Notes: generated by a model not told the origin, from the sequence alone. A stretch of 64,000 nt of DNA from Tateyamaria sp947503385 (GCF_051195235.1 NZ_JBNFZM010000004.1:355800-419799), one strand, 5' to 3'. Counted from the first letter of the stretch, positions 22,720-32,885 are shown. A program made the numbers and translations.

Positions 22720-23469
22720 TTACGCCTCAAGAATGAACATCTGGTTGGCAAAGGCCGCCTTGAGCACCGCTTGCGCAGTTGTTTCCACCGCCAACGCCTC
22801 GCGCGCGAGGCGCAGATGCTTTTCAACCGTGGCGGAGGTCAGCCCCATAAGCACTGCAATATCCTGCATCGTCTTGCCATCCCCCACCCATTCCAGCGCT
22901 TCGCGCTGACGCCGGGTGAGTACCCGTTTGGGCGACACGTAGGGCAGGGTGAGGATCTTGAGATGTGCGATATTGTTCATCAACTGGATGTCATTGCCAT
23001 GTTCTTCCCACATGGCATCCACCTCTTCCTGACTCATGCCTTCGCGGGCGGTCAGGGCAATCGCCCCTTTGGACCGGGCAGAGATGGCCTTGAAGCTGAT
23101 CGTGTAACCGGCTTTGACGCCCATCGAGACATTAAAGGCCAGAACGCGCAACTCTTGCGGGGTAAGTGTCTCGGCTTGGCGCATCTCGCCCAGCACGCTC
23201 CAGCTTCCCGCTCCTTCATTGTTGAGCGCCCAATTCACCATAGGCGCATGAAGATAGTGCTGTTCACCTATGAAAACATTCATATAATCCTGATCGTGAT
23301 TGGTCAGGATCACAAAGTCTTCGGGATCTCCGAGCGAAACGCCGGACCGGTAATGGGTAAAGCCGTAGATGAGCCGGTCAAAGCCATACTCCGCCATTTT
23401 GGCTGTGTGCGCTTCCCAAAGGTCCTGAACCGTTTGGTAATTCGCCAGCCTGTGCAGATAGCTTTTCAT
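22720..23469 (-). CDS. LuxR-family regulator with autoinducer-binding-like domain (LuxR solo)
   Basis: A 249-aa protein. The N-terminal domain (about 15-165) has the layout of acyl-homoserine-lactone receptors, and the C-terminal HTH (about 180-245) reads LTRRQREALEWVGDGKTMQD then VEKHLRLAREALAV. No luxI homologue is in the window. Aligned by spacing to TraR, Tyr62, Phe66 and Ala75 replace Trp57, Tyr61 and Asp70, while Trp90 keeps Trp85. Loss of the Asp that contacts the lactone amide suggests a different or no ligand. The stop codon lies at 22720. Its start overlaps the aroQ 3' end, so the two are co-transcribed. Confidence 0.85.
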   Translation of the reverse strand: MKSYLHRLANYQTVQDLWEAHTAKMAEYGFDRLIYGFTHYRSGVSLGDPEDFVILTNHDQDYMNVFIGEQHYLHAPMVNWALNNEGAGSWSVLGEMRQAETLTPQELRVLAFNVSMGVKAGYTISFKAISARSKGAIALTAREGMSQEEVDAMWEEHGNDIQLMNNIAHLKILTLPYVSPKRVLTRRQREALEWVGDGKTMQDIAVLMGLTSATVEKHLRLAREALAVETTAQAVLKAAFANQMFILEA

Positions 23470-23909
23470 CCAGTCTCCCCCAAGTGACCAATGATGGCGT
23501 CCAGTGCCAGACTATACCCGGCTGCGCCAAAGCCGCAAATCATACCCACCGCCACAGGCGCGATCATGCTGTGATGCCGAAAGCTCTCGCGGGCGTGGAT
23601 ATTGCTGAGATGCAGTTCGACCGTGGGCACTTGCGTGCCCGCGATGGCGTCGCGCAGTGCAATTGACGTGTGCGTGTAGGCGCCCGCATTCAGGATGATG
23701 CCGTCATGGGTGCCGCGTGCTGCGTGAATGGCATCGACCAGTGCGCCCTCTTGGTTGGACTGTTGGCAGGTCACGTTGACCCCTTTGCCTGCGCCATAAG
23801 CGATCACGTCCGCCTCGACCTCGGCCAATGTGGTGGCCCCGTAGATGTCCGGCTCGCGCAGGCCAAGCAGGTTCAGGTTGGGACCGTTCAGGACGAGGAT
23901 CGAAGGCAT
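23466..23909 (-). CDS. aroQ: type II 3-dehydroquinate dehydratase
   Basis: A 147-aa protein of family length. It carries NGPNLNLLGLREPDIYG with the catalytic Tyr region, SNQEGALVDAIHAA, ILNAGAYTHTSIALRDAI and VELHLSNIHARESFRHHS with the catalytic His. It converts 3-dehydroquinate to 3-dehydroshikimate in the shikimate pathway as a dodecamer. The stop overlaps the LuxR start by four bases, an unusual pairing. The enzyme is independent of the DAHP synthase at 47408. Confidence 0.95.
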   Translation of the reverse strand: MPSILVLNGPNLNLLGLREPDIYGATTLAEVEADVIAYGAGKGVNVTCQQSNQEGALVDAIHAARGTHDGIILNAGAYTHTSIALRDAIAGTQVPTVELHLSNIHARESFRHHSMIAPVAVGMICGFGAAGYSLALDAIIGHLGETG

Positions 23910-23982
23910 GGTGATAATTCCTTTTGTCTCTCGTCTGTTAGCGGGCGGGGGCAGGGTCTGTCCAGCATTGCGTGAGGCCTGT

Positions 23983-24444
23983 TCAAAACAGGATCAAAGC
24001 GTGCCAATCGGCAACAAGCGCCGGTTTATCCGCACCGTCAATCTCGATCTCGAGCGTCACAGTGCGCATCAACCCATCTTCACCTCGCGCCTCGGCACGT
24101 TTGAGGGTGAACTGCCCGCGCACTCGCTGGCCCGGCCGCACCGGGGCCAGAAACCGCAGCCGGTCAAAGCCGTAGTTGATGCCCATGCTTTGTCCCGGCA
24201 GGTCCTCGAAACAGTCATAGTCAAAACGGCTGGCGAGGCTGAGTGTCAGGAAACCATGTGCAATGGTGCCGCCCAGAGGCGTCTGCGCTGCGCGTTCCGG
24301 GTCGATATGAATGAACTGATCGTCTTTCGTCACCTCGGCAAAGCGGTCGATCATCGTCTGATCCACCTCTATCCATGCGGACGGTCCAAAACGCGTCCCG
24401 ATGCGCGCCTGCAAATCGGCAAGTGCCGCGTCGCGTGGCGTCAT
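23983..24444 (-). CDS. MaoC family hydratase/dehydratase
   Basis: A 153-aa single hot-dog-domain protein. The R-hydratase motif is visible as VTKDDQFIHIDPERAAQTPL followed by GGTIAHGFLTLSLASRFDYD (about 40-78), with Asp and His of the DxxxxH active site. It should hydrate enoyl-CoA. It is the last gene of a minus-strand operon with two MDR oxidoreductases (its start overlaps the upstream stop by four bases). The exact substrate is unknown; short or medium enoyl-CoAs are usual. Confidence 0.88.
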   Translation of the reverse strand: MTPRDAALADLQARIGTRFGPSAWIEVDQTMIDRFAEVTKDDQFIHIDPERAAQTPLGGTIAHGFLTLSLASRFDYDCFEDLPGQSMGINYGFDRLRFLAPVRPGQRVRGQFTLKRAEARGEDGLMRTVTLEIEIDGADKPALVADWHALILF

Positions 24445-25439
24445 GGATCGGGGCCCACACGCACCATGCGCTTGCCGGTATTATCACCGGCCAACAGACC
24501 GATCAGCGCGGCAGGAGCGCTTTCCAAACCGTCCATCACATCCTCAGTCACCTTGATCTGGCCGCTGGCGACCCAAGTTTGCAGAGCGCGCTGTGCCTTG
24601 GCATCATCCCGCGCAAAATCCATGACGATGAACCCCTCCATCCGCAGCCGCTTGACCACGACCACGCCAGGCAGATTGCGCGGACCGGTGGGGGTGGTGG
24701 TGTCGTACTGGCTGATCGCGCCGCAGCACACAACGCGGCCGCGTTCGTTCATCAGGTTCAGCGTCGCCTCAAGAATGCCGCCGCCCACATTGTCGAAATA
24801 GACGTCAACGCCTTCGGGGCAGGCGGCGCGCAGCGCTTTGAACACGCCGCCCGCGCGGTAGTCGACACAGGCGTCAAAGCCCAGTTCGCCCGTCACATGA
24901 GCGCATTTCTCAGGCCCGCCCGCAATGCCCACGACACGGCACCCCAGCGCCTTGCCGATCTGTCCCACATAGCCGCCCACCGATCCGGCGGCGGCAGACA
25001 CAACGATGGTTTCGCCCGCCAGAGGCTGACCGATCTGCATCAGCCCGTGAAACGCCGTCTTGCCCGCGATACCGTAAACGCTCAGCAGGTGGGTCAGGGG
25101 CTGAACCTTGGGCAGCTTCTGGAGCTTGTGGGCCGGGCGCACCACATGGTCGGCCCAGACCGCCTCAGCGGCGACCAGATCACCCGCGCTCAGGCGCGGC
25201 GATTGGCTCTCGACCACTTCGCATATGGCGTAGGTCGGCATGGCATCCCCAGCCTTGACCGCATCGCGGTAGGTTGCGCCCTGCAACCAGCTGCGGTTGG
25301 CCGCATCGATGCTCATCACAATCACGCGCAACAGCGCCTCGCCGGGTCCGGGGACAGGCCGGGCGACGTCCTGTAGCTCAAAATGTTCAGACCCCAGCGC
25401 GCCTTCGGGCAGGTGGGTGACGACGATCTGGCGGTTCAT
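24441..25439 (-). CDS. NADP-dependent oxidoreductase (MDR, leukotriene B4 reductase-like)
   Basis: A 332-aa medium-chain reductase of the zinc-free prostaglandin-reductase type: MNRQIVVTHLPEGALGSEHF, IDAANRSWLQGATYRDAVKA, VSAAAGSVGGYVGQIGKALG (about 143-162) as the nucleotide-binding turn and VDVYFDNVGGGILEATLNLM. Such enzymes reduce alpha,beta-unsaturated carbonyls with NADPH. Its 5' end overlaps the upstream MDR gene and its 3' end overlaps the MaoC gene, so the three form one operon. Confidence 0.88.
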   Translation of the reverse strand: MNRQIVVTHLPEGALGSEHFELQDVARPVPGPGEALLRVIVMSIDAANRSWLQGATYRDAVKAGDAMPTYAICEVVESQSPRLSAGDLVAAEAVWADHVVRPAHKLQKLPKVQPLTHLLSVYGIAGKTAFHGLMQIGQPLAGETIVVSAAAGSVGGYVGQIGKALGCRVVGIAGGPEKCAHVTGELGFDACVDYRAGGVFKALRAACPEGVDVYFDNVGGGILEATLNLMNERGRVVCCGAISQYDTTTPTGPRNLPGVVVVKRLRMEGFIVMDFARDDAKAQRALQTWVASGQIKVTEDVMDGLESAPAALIGLLAGDNTGKRMVRVGPDP

Positions 25440-26440
25440 GCGGTGTCTCCTACGATCAGGACAATCTTGCCCATGGCTTTGCGCGCGGCCACAAGGTCAA
25501 GCGCCTGTGCGGCGTCCTGCATGGGGAAGCGCGCGGATATGTGGGGGGCGATGGCACCTTTGGCGTAGAGGGCAAAAAGTTCCTGCACATTTTGCGCATG
25601 TGCCGCAGGGTCCCGATAGATGGACGCCCCCCAGAACACGCCCACGATCTGGCACGATTTCAGCAGGGCGAGATTCAGCGGGATTGACGGAATGCCAGCG
25701 GGGAATCCGACAACCAGATAGCGCCCGCCCCACGCCATGGAGCGTATCACAGGCTCTGCATAGGCGCCGCCCACGGCGTCATAGGCGACGTTGACACCGT
25801 CCGGGCCTGCCAGCCGCTTGATCTCTGCGCTCAGCGTCTTTTGCGCGGCGCGGTCCATCTCGCGCGGGTAGATCAGAGTTTCATCCGCACCCAGATCGCG
25901 GCAGAACGCGGCTTTGTCTTCGGAACTGACGGCGGCAATGACCCGCGCGCCCGCAGCCTTGCCCAGCTCGATCGCCGCAGCGCCGACACCGCCCGCTGCC
26001 CCAAGGATCAGCAGCGTTTCTCCGGGCGCAATCTGACCACGGTCCTTGAGCGCATAGTGGGACGTGCCGTAGGTGAACAGAAAACAGGCGGCGGTGTCGA
26101 AGGGCATGTGATCGGGCAGCGGAACGCAGGCACTGGCCTGCGCGCACAGGTGGGTGGCAAAGCCGCCAAAGCCGGTCATGGCCAGCACCCGATCACCAAT
26201 GGCAAGTGCGTCGACACCGGCACCCACAGCCTCCACAACGCCCGCCACTTCGCCGCCGGGGGCAAAGGGGCGCGGTGGTTTGATCTGGTAGAGGTCGCGA
26301 ATGATCAGCGTGTCGGGAAAATTCACACCCGCCGCGTGAATCGCTATCCGCACCTCACCTGATTTGGGTTCAGGCGTCGGACCTTCGGTCCATTCCAGCG
26401 TATCCGGCCCGCCGGGGTCCGTGCTCAGCATGGCGTGCAT
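25436..26440 (-). CDS. NADPH:quinone oxidoreductase family protein (MDR)
   Basis: A 334-aa zinc-free medium-chain reductase: MHAMLSTDPGGPDTLEWTEG, IHAAGVNFPDTLIIRDLYQI, LILGAAGGVGAAAIELGKAA (nucleotide-binding loop, about 140-160) and VAYDAVGGAYAEPVIRSMAW. The family reduces quinones or enoyl substrates. It is the first gene of the minus-strand MDR-MDR-MaoC operon and divergent from the SDR gene at 26583, with 142 bases between the starts as a shared promoter region. Confidence 0.88.
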   Translation of the reverse strand: MHAMLSTDPGGPDTLEWTEGPTPEPKSGEVRIAIHAAGVNFPDTLIIRDLYQIKPPRPFAPGGEVAGVVEAVGAGVDALAIGDRVLAMTGFGGFATHLCAQASACVPLPDHMPFDTAACFLFTYGTSHYALKDRGQIAPGETLLILGAAGGVGAAAIELGKAAGARVIAAVSSEDKAAFCRDLGADETLIYPREMDRAAQKTLSAEIKRLAGPDGVNVAYDAVGGAYAEPVIRSMAWGGRYLVVGFPAGIPSIPLNLALLKSCQIVGVFWGASIYRDPAAHAQNVQELFALYAKGAIAPHISARFPMQDAAQALDLVAARKAMGKIVLIVGDTA

Positions 26441-26582
26441 TGCGTCCCTCCCTTGTCATGACGTCACGGGAACGGGGTGTACGTCCCGCACCTTTGGTTG
26501 CATCCTGCGCCCCAGCGGGCAGGGCTGTAAAGCGGGTCGCTTGGCGACGTGACGGCAGCAGGCACATCAGGGAGGATGAACT

Positions 26583-27407
26583 ATGGACCCCAACACACTG
26601 TTTTCACTTGAGGGTAAAGTGGCATTGGTCACAGGTGGCGCCACTGGAATAGGGCGGATGGCGGCCACGGGGCTTGTGGCGGCGGGCGCGCGCGTGCTCA
26701 TCGCCAGCCGCAACGGGGCGGCCTGCAGCGAGGCTGCGGATGCGCTGAACGCCATGGATGCGCAGGGAAGCGCAGAGGGCTTTGCCGCCGATCTCAGCAC
26801 CGAAGACGGCATCGCGACACTGGTGACCGAAGTGCAGGGCCGCACGGACGCGCTGCACATCCTGATGAACAATTCCGGCGTCACCTGGGGCGCGCCCTTG
26901 GGTCAGTTTCCGCACGCAGCGTGGGAAAAGGTGATGAACGTGAATGTCGCGGCGCTCTTTCACCTGACCCAGGCGCTGCTGCCGACCCTGATCGCCTCCA
27001 GCACATCCGACGACCCGGCGCGCGTTGTGAATGTGGGCTCCGTGATGGGTGAAGCGCCTTTGGGTGACGGTGCGTACAGCTACGCGGCATCGAAGGCGGC
27101 CGTTTTGCATCTGACGAAAATCATGGCCAAGGAACTGGCCCCGCACCACGTCACCGTCAATGCGCTGGCGCCCGGACCCTTTGTCAGCAAGATGACCGCC
27201 TTTGCGACCGCCGACGCGGACACCCGCGCCAAGGTGGGGGCGGATGTGCCCTTGGGCCGCGTGGGCCGGGACGAGGACATCGCAGGCTGCGTGCAGTTCC
27301 TGTGTGGCATGGGAGGTGCCTATCTTACTGGTGCGGTCCTGCCCGTCTCTGGCGGCGTGCAGGTGATGTCGGGCCCAAACCTCTTTCGTGCCGCTTTCGA
27401 GAGTTGA
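26583..27407 (+). CDS. SDR family oxidoreductase
   Basis: A 274-aa short-chain dehydrogenase. TGGATGIGRMA (TGxxxGxG, about 18-28), NNSGVTWGAPL, VVNVGSVMGEAPLGDGAYSY with YAASKA (catalytic Ser, Tyr, Lys) and PLGRVGRDEDIAG are in place. It likely reduces or oxidises a ketone/alcohol with NAD(P). AGGGAGGATGAACT precedes the ATG. It heads a plus-strand acyl-CoA cluster (SDR, thiolase, nitronate monooxygenase-like protein, APH-like kinase). Confidence 0.9.
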   Translation: MDPNTLFSLEGKVALVTGGATGIGRMAATGLVAAGARVLIASRNGAACSEAADALNAMDAQGSAEGFAADLSTEDGIATLVTEVQGRTDALHILMNNSGVTWGAPLGQFPHAAWEKVMNVNVAALFHLTQALLPTLIASSTSDDPARVVNVGSVMGEAPLGDGAYSYAASKAAVLHLTKIMAKELAPHHVTVNALAPGPFVSKMTAFATADADTRAKVGADVPLGRVGRDEDIAGCVQFLCGMGGAYLTGAVLPVSGGVQVMSGPNLFRAAFES

Positions 27408-27424
27408 CGCCGCCCCCGATCCCC

Positions 27425-27469
27425 CTTCTTCTTTTGTAAAATACTCCGGGGTCTGGGGCAGCGCCCCAG
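27425..27469. repeat. GAGTATTTTAC...AAGAAGAAGG motif with adjacent CTGGGGC hairpin
   Basis: On the minus strand 27425-27451 reads CCCCGGAGTATTTTACAAAA then GAAGAAG. CTGGGGC (27453-27459) and GCCCCAG (27463-27469) form a perfect hairpin next to it. The pair sits in the 95-base gap between the SDR and thiolase genes. The same sequence types recur at 15409, 28729, 13248 and 19272 in this window. Confidence 0.5.
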
Positions 27470-27502
27470 TCCTGCCCGCACCACCAAAAAAGGACATATC
27501 TC

Positions 27503-28699
27503 ATGCGCGACGCCGTCATCGTCTCCACCGTTCGCACGCCTATCGGCAAAGCCTATCGCGGCGCGTTTCAGGCCATGCCACCGCAAACGCTGGCCGCGCA
27601 TGTGATTGCCCATGCGGTGGACAGGGCCGGGCTGGAGCCCGCCGAGGTTGAGGATGTGATCTTGGGCGCGGCGCTCCAGCAAGGGCATCAGGCGAGCAAT
27701 ATTGCGCGGCAGGCGGCGGTGCGGGGCGGGATGCCGGTGACCACGGCAGGGATGAGCGTTGACCGGCAATGCGCCAGCGGGATGATGGCCATTGCCACCG
27801 CCTGCAAACAGGTGGCCCATGATGGTGTCGACATCATGGTGGCGGGCGGGGTGGAATCCGTGTCGCTTGTGCAGACGCCCGAGATGCGCGCAGCAGCAGA
27901 TCCCATGCTCAAGGACCGCAAGCCCGAGATCTATATGTCAATGCTTGAAACGGCCGAGACCGTGGCCGCGCGCTATGGCATCACCCGCGAGGCGATGGAC
28001 GCGTATGCGGTTCAGTCGCAGGACCGCACTGCCGCCGCCCAACAGGCGGGCAAGTTCGCAGATGAAATCGAGCCGATGCCCTCCGTCGTTATGGCCAAAA
28101 ACCCCGACACCGGTGAGGTCGAACAGCAGATGGTCATGCTGACCGAAGATGAAGGCAACCGGCCCGGCACCACGCTGGAAAGCCTCGCCGGGCTGAAGCC
28201 GGTCTTTGCCGACGGAATCCACATCGCGGAGGGCCAGTTCATTACAGCCGGAAACGCATCCCAGCTGTCCGACGGCGCGTCAGCTTGCGTTGTCATGGAG
28301 GCCGCAACCGCCGCGCGCAAAGGGCTGAGCCCGCTGGGGCGCTGCAAGGGCGTTGTGGCAGTGGGCTGCGAGCCCGACGAGATGGGGATCGGTCCGGTCT
28401 TTGCCGTACCAAAACTGCTCAAGGCGCATGGGCTGACCATGGATGACATCGACCTGTGGGAACTGAACGAGGCCTTTGCGGTGCAGGTGCTGTATTGTCG
28501 CGACAGGCTGGGCATCCCGGATGATCTTTTGAATGTGAACGGGGGCGCCATCTCGATCGGTCACCCCTATGGCATGTCCGGCGCGCGGATGGTTGGCCAT
28601 GCATTGATCGAAGGGAAACGGCGGGGCGCGAAATATGTTGTTTGCACAATGTGCGTGGGCGGTGGCATGGGGGCTGCGGGGCTGTTCGAGGTATTGTGA
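27503..28699 (+). CDS. thiolase (acetyl-CoA C-acyltransferase)
   Basis: A 398-aa thiolase with all key residues: SVDRQCASGMMAIATACKQV (nucleophile Cys, about 90), WELNEAFAVQ, NGGAISIGHPYGMSGARMVG (His) and CTMCVGGGMGAAGLFEVL (second Cys). It condenses or cleaves acyl-CoAs in beta-oxidation-type metabolism. The start MRDAVIVSTVRTPIGKAYRG is canonical. The direction and substrate chain length cannot be read from sequence. It follows the SDR and precedes the nitronate monooxygenase-like gene on the same strand. Confidence 0.93.
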   Translation: MRDAVIVSTVRTPIGKAYRGAFQAMPPQTLAAHVIAHAVDRAGLEPAEVEDVILGAALQQGHQASNIARQAAVRGGMPVTTAGMSVDRQCASGMMAIATACKQVAHDGVDIMVAGGVESVSLVQTPEMRAAADPMLKDRKPEIYMSMLETAETVAARYGITREAMDAYAVQSQDRTAAAQQAGKFADEIEPMPSVVMAKNPDTGEVEQQMVMLTEDEGNRPGTTLESLAGLKPVFADGIHIAEGQFITAGNASQLSDGASACVVMEAATAARKGLSPLGRCKGVVAVGCEPDEMGIGPVFAVPKLLKAHGLTMDDIDLWELNEAFAVQVLYCRDRLGIPDDLLNVNGGAISIGHPYGMSGARMVGHALIEGKRRGAKYVVCTMCVGGGMGAAGLFEVL

Positions 28700-28728
28700 G
28701 CGTGATCCCGGTGGAAATGTCCAGAGAT

Positions 28729-28750
28729 GAGTATTTGAAAAGAGAAGAAG
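28729..28750. repeat. GAGTATTTG...AGAAGAAG motif (plus orientation)
   Basis: GAGTATTTGAAAAGAGAAGA followed by AG sits in the gap between the thiolase and the next gene, about 16 bases before its ATG. It matches the minus-strand copies at 15409-15430 and 27425-27447. Because it ends close to the start codon, its A/G-rich part might double as a ribosome-binding region. Confidence 0.45.
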
Positions 28751-28766
28751 CAGGGGAACGGCACGT

Positions 28767-29761
28767 ATGAGAGATGACAGCCATCTGCCGCAGGCCTTGC
28801 GCGGGCTGCGCTTGCCCATGATTGCAGCCCCCCTGTTCATCATTTCGGTGCCCGAACTGGTCATTGCGCAATGCAAGGCCGGTATCATCGGGTCATTTCC
28901 GGCGTTGAATGCGCGTGAACCCGAAGGGGCGCCGCCCTTGCTGGATGCGTGGCTGACGCAGATCACGGAGGAACTGGACCGGCACAATCAGGCGCACCCG
29001 GACCGGCCTGCCGCGCCCTTTGCGGTGAACCAAATCGTGCACCGGTCCAACGCGCGGCTGAAACGGGATCTGGAGATTTGCGTGCGTCACAAAGTGCCTT
29101 TGTGGATCACCAGCCTTGGCGCGCGGGTCGAGGTGAATGAGGCCGCGCACAGTTGCGGCGGTGTGGTCCTGCATGACGTCATCAACGACACCTTTGCCCG
29201 CAAGGCCATTGCCAAGGGCGCGGATGGCCTTGTGGCCGTCGCGGCCGGAGCGGGGGGACACGCTGGCCAGCAATCGCCGTTTGCCCTGGTTCAGGAGATC
29301 CGAAGCTGGTTCGACGGCCCGCTGGCCTTGTCGGGGGCAATCGCCACCGGCCAATCCCTGCTTGCCGCACGCGCGATGGGGGCTGATTTCGGCTATGTCG
29401 GCTCACCCTTTATTGCGACGGACGAGGCCAATGCTGATGCGGGGTACAAGGACATGATCGTCGACAGCGGTGCCGAGGATATCGTTTATTCTTCGCTCTT
29501 TACTGGCGTGTGGGGTAACTATCTGCGCGGCTCGGTAGAGGCTGCGGGCATGGACCCGGACAATCTGCCCACCGCCGATGCAGCGTCGATGGATTTCGCT
29601 TCGGGGTCCTCCAAACCCAAGGCGTGGAAGACAATCTGGGGCGCAGGGCAGGGCATTGGCGTGGTCAAAGCGCGCGCACCGGTGGCCGCTCTGGTCGACC
29701 GGATTGCGGAGGAATACGCCGCTGCCGGGGATGCGTTGTGCCGCACATTCGGAGAAACGCC

Positions 29762-29765
<4 letters not shown>
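28767..29765 (+). CDS. nitronate monooxygenase family protein
   Basis: A 332-aa FMN-dependent TIM-barrel protein. LRGLRLPMIAAPLFIISVPE (about 11-30), GIIGSFPALNAR, GADGLVAVAAGAGGHAGQQS (about 152-171) with the His region, LSGAIATGQSLLAARAMGAD and FGYVGSPFIATDEANADAGY match the NMO/2-nitropropane dioxygenase family. These oxidise nitronates, but many members in acyl-CoA clusters have other roles as flavin oxidoreductases. The stop overlaps the next start by ATGA. Confidence 0.88.
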
Positions 29766-30787
<1,022 letters not shown>

Positions 30788-30793
30788 CGCCTG

Positions 30794-31552
30794 CTACCAC
30801 AGCTTGGCCACGGCCCGGCGGAGCCTTTCGCGCAGGGTGCGGCGTTGGCGTGCGTGGCTGATGCCGCGCCATGTCGCGTAGTCCCCGCGGAGCAATGAAT
30901 TTGGCATGACGTCGATGCCCGAGGGTGGAAACGGGTCGTTCATATCAAGAGCTACGACATCATCCGCTGAAAACCCGCTGTGTTTGAGATGAAAATCAAT
31001 GAGGTGTTCGCCTGCCACGTGGTCCCCGCTTGCCACGAAGGCGCGGGCTGACGTTATGGCGGACATGTAGACCTGCATCACCTTTGGTGAGCCGATGGCG
31101 AACTGGTCGTTCCCGGAAATCGCACCCGCGCGTTTCTCCGAATTTGGTTGATAGATCTTGCCACGCTCCATGGTGCCAAAGTCAAAGGACCGGTTCAGCG
31201 CAAAGTCTGTTCGCGCCCGGATCACAAAATCATACGGCTTTTGCACCAGCCCCCAGGATGCAGACAGGCATTGCAGCATGAACAGCGCGTTCTCAGCGGG
31301 AAAATGTGCGCTATGTGTTTTTGAATAATATGCCAGAATTCCCGCGTGTTCTGCAGCAAACGGGGCCGGATCAAGCCATTCTAAGGTGTCGAACGTCCAA
31401 TCGCCGAAATCAACAGGTGTGTCTGACCGCCAAAAGCATCCCAGCACATCCACATCATGGTCGTTCAACAGATTGCGCGCATAAAACTCATAAGACAGAT
31501 GCGCAGATCGCGGCTGGCCGGAGAAAACGAGGGCTATTTTCGAGCGTGTCAT
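30794..31552 (-). CDS. putative glycosyltransferase-like protein (WavE-like)
   Basis: A 252-aa soluble protein: MTRSKIALVFSGQPRSAHLS, VDVLGCFWRSDTPV and PYDFVIRARTDFALNRSFDF, a pattern of capsule/LPS 'WavE-like' glycosyltransferases where the R-x-R-x-D-x segment resembles the sugar-nucleotide Asp motif. GISGNDQFAIGSPKVM follows in the C-terminal half. ATG 31552 was chosen; the longer ORF to 31762 overlaps the neighbouring serine hydrolase. It is convergent with the kinase gene by six bases. The exact family is uncertain. Confidence 0.6.
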   Translation of the reverse strand: MTRSKIALVFSGQPRSAHLSYEFYARNLLNDHDVDVLGCFWRSDTPVDFGDWTFDTLEWLDPAPFAAEHAGILAYYSKTHSAHFPAENALFMLQCLSASWGLVQKPYDFVIRARTDFALNRSFDFGTMERGKIYQPNSEKRAGAISGNDQFAIGSPKVMQVYMSAITSARAFVASGDHVAGEHLIDFHLKHSGFSADDVVALDMNDPFPPSGIDVMPNSLLRGDYATWRGISHARQRRTLRERLRRAVAKLW

Positions 31553-31664
31553 GAGGCTGGGTTTAATCACTGCCGCGCTTATTGAACAGGGCAGAGCATG
31601 GCGCATCTGTTTGTCGCGCGAGGCCGGGCTTGGCACGCGCATCAACTGGCGTAATGTGGCGGAT

Positions 31665-32873
31665 ATGGCAAATACACTTGATCCCGCGCGGCTGGGCCGC
31701 ATCACCGATTGGGCAGCGCGCTGCGTGGACACGCGCCGCTTTGCCGGATTGTCGGTTCTCATCTACCAGCACAGTCGCGAAGTGTATTATGACGACGCCG
31801 GTGTGCGTGATCTGGACAGCGGCGCGCACTTTGCCCGTGATACGGTGGCACGCATCTATTCGATGACCAAGCCGATCACGTCTTTGATCCTGATGATGCT
31901 GGTCGAGGAGGGCAGGGTGCATCTGGATGCGCCTGTGTCCCGTGTCTTGCCCGCCTTTGGCAACCCGCGCGCCTTGCGACCCGGTGCCACGAGCGTCGAG
32001 GACACAGAACCCTGTGCGGTGCCGACATTGCATCAGGTGCTGACGCATCAATCGGGCCTGAGCTACCCGTTCAACCCCGGTGTGCTAGGCCGGGAGATGG
32101 AGGCGCGCGACCTGCTGTTCAAGCCACAGGCGGGCACATTGGCGGCACAGTGCGATCTGTTGGCCACGCTTCCGTTGGCCTTTGCGCCGGGCGCGCGCTG
32201 GGAATACTCCGTCGGCATCGACGTGATCGGGCGGGTGATCGAAAGTGTCACAGGTCAGTCGTTGGACACAGTGTTTCAGGACCGTGTGTTAGGTCCGCTG
32301 GGCATGTCGGAGACTGGATTTGCCGTCAGCGATGCGCTGCTCGACCGTTTTGCGACGCTGTATACACCGCTTGCAGGCAACGCGATGGACCTGAACGCCG
32401 CAGCACCCGTTCCAGGCACATTGCGCGTGGTTGACGAGGCCGCAGCGTCGCCCTTTCGCCGCACGACCTGTTTCAGCGGCGGTGGCGGGCTGACAGGTAC
32501 AATTGACGATTACATGCGCTTTGCCGAATGCCTGCGACAAGGCGGGCAGGGGCTGGTGTCACCCTCGACCGTCCGCTTTATGCTGTCGAACCATCTGCCC
32601 GGTGACATCGCCAGCCTCGGACCGTCCAGCTTTGCCGAACAGCCCATGGACGGCGTCGGGTTCGGCATTGGTGGCGCGGTGGTTCTGGACCCTGCGCGCA
32701 GCCGCGTGCCGTCGTCCGTGGGCGATTTCAGTTGGGGTGGCATGGCGTCCACATTCTTCTGGATTGATCCGGTACACGACATATCGGCCGTCCTGTTCAC
32801 CCAGCTCAGCCCATCATCGGCCACTCCGGCGCGTGCAGAACTCAAGGCGCTGGTGCATGGCGCGCTGATGTGA
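31665..32873 (+). CDS. serine hydrolase of the beta-lactamase/penicillin-binding family
   Basis: A 402-aa protein with the class C-type S-x-x-K motif SMTK (66-69), a Y-S-V triad-like tyrosine motif (WEYSVGIDVIGRVIESVTGQ) and GMSETGFAVSD. Members are esterases, D-aminopeptidases or beta-lactamases. ATG 31665 is preferred because the 114-base upstream extension (from 31551) would overlap the opposing gene. No signal peptide is visible, so a cytoplasmic esterase such as an EstB-type lipase is more likely than a penicillin-binding protein. It is followed by tesB after 12 bases. Confidence 0.85.
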   Translation: MANTLDPARLGRITDWAARCVDTRRFAGLSVLIYQHSREVYYDDAGVRDLDSGAHFARDTVARIYSMTKPITSLILMMLVEEGRVHLDAPVSRVLPAFGNPRALRPGATSVEDTEPCAVPTLHQVLTHQSGLSYPFNPGVLGREMEARDLLFKPQAGTLAAQCDLLATLPLAFAPGARWEYSVGIDVIGRVIESVTGQSLDTVFQDRVLGPLGMSETGFAVSDALLDRFATLYTPLAGNAMDLNAAAPVPGTLRVVDEAAASPFRRTTCFSGGGGLTGTIDDYMRFAECLRQGGQGLVSPSTVRFMLSNHLPGDIASLGPSSFAEQPMDGVGFGIGGAVVLDPARSRVPSSVGDFSWGGMASTFFWIDPVHDISAVLFTQLSPSSATPARAELKALVHGALM

Positions 32874-32885
32874 CAGGCAAGGGCC

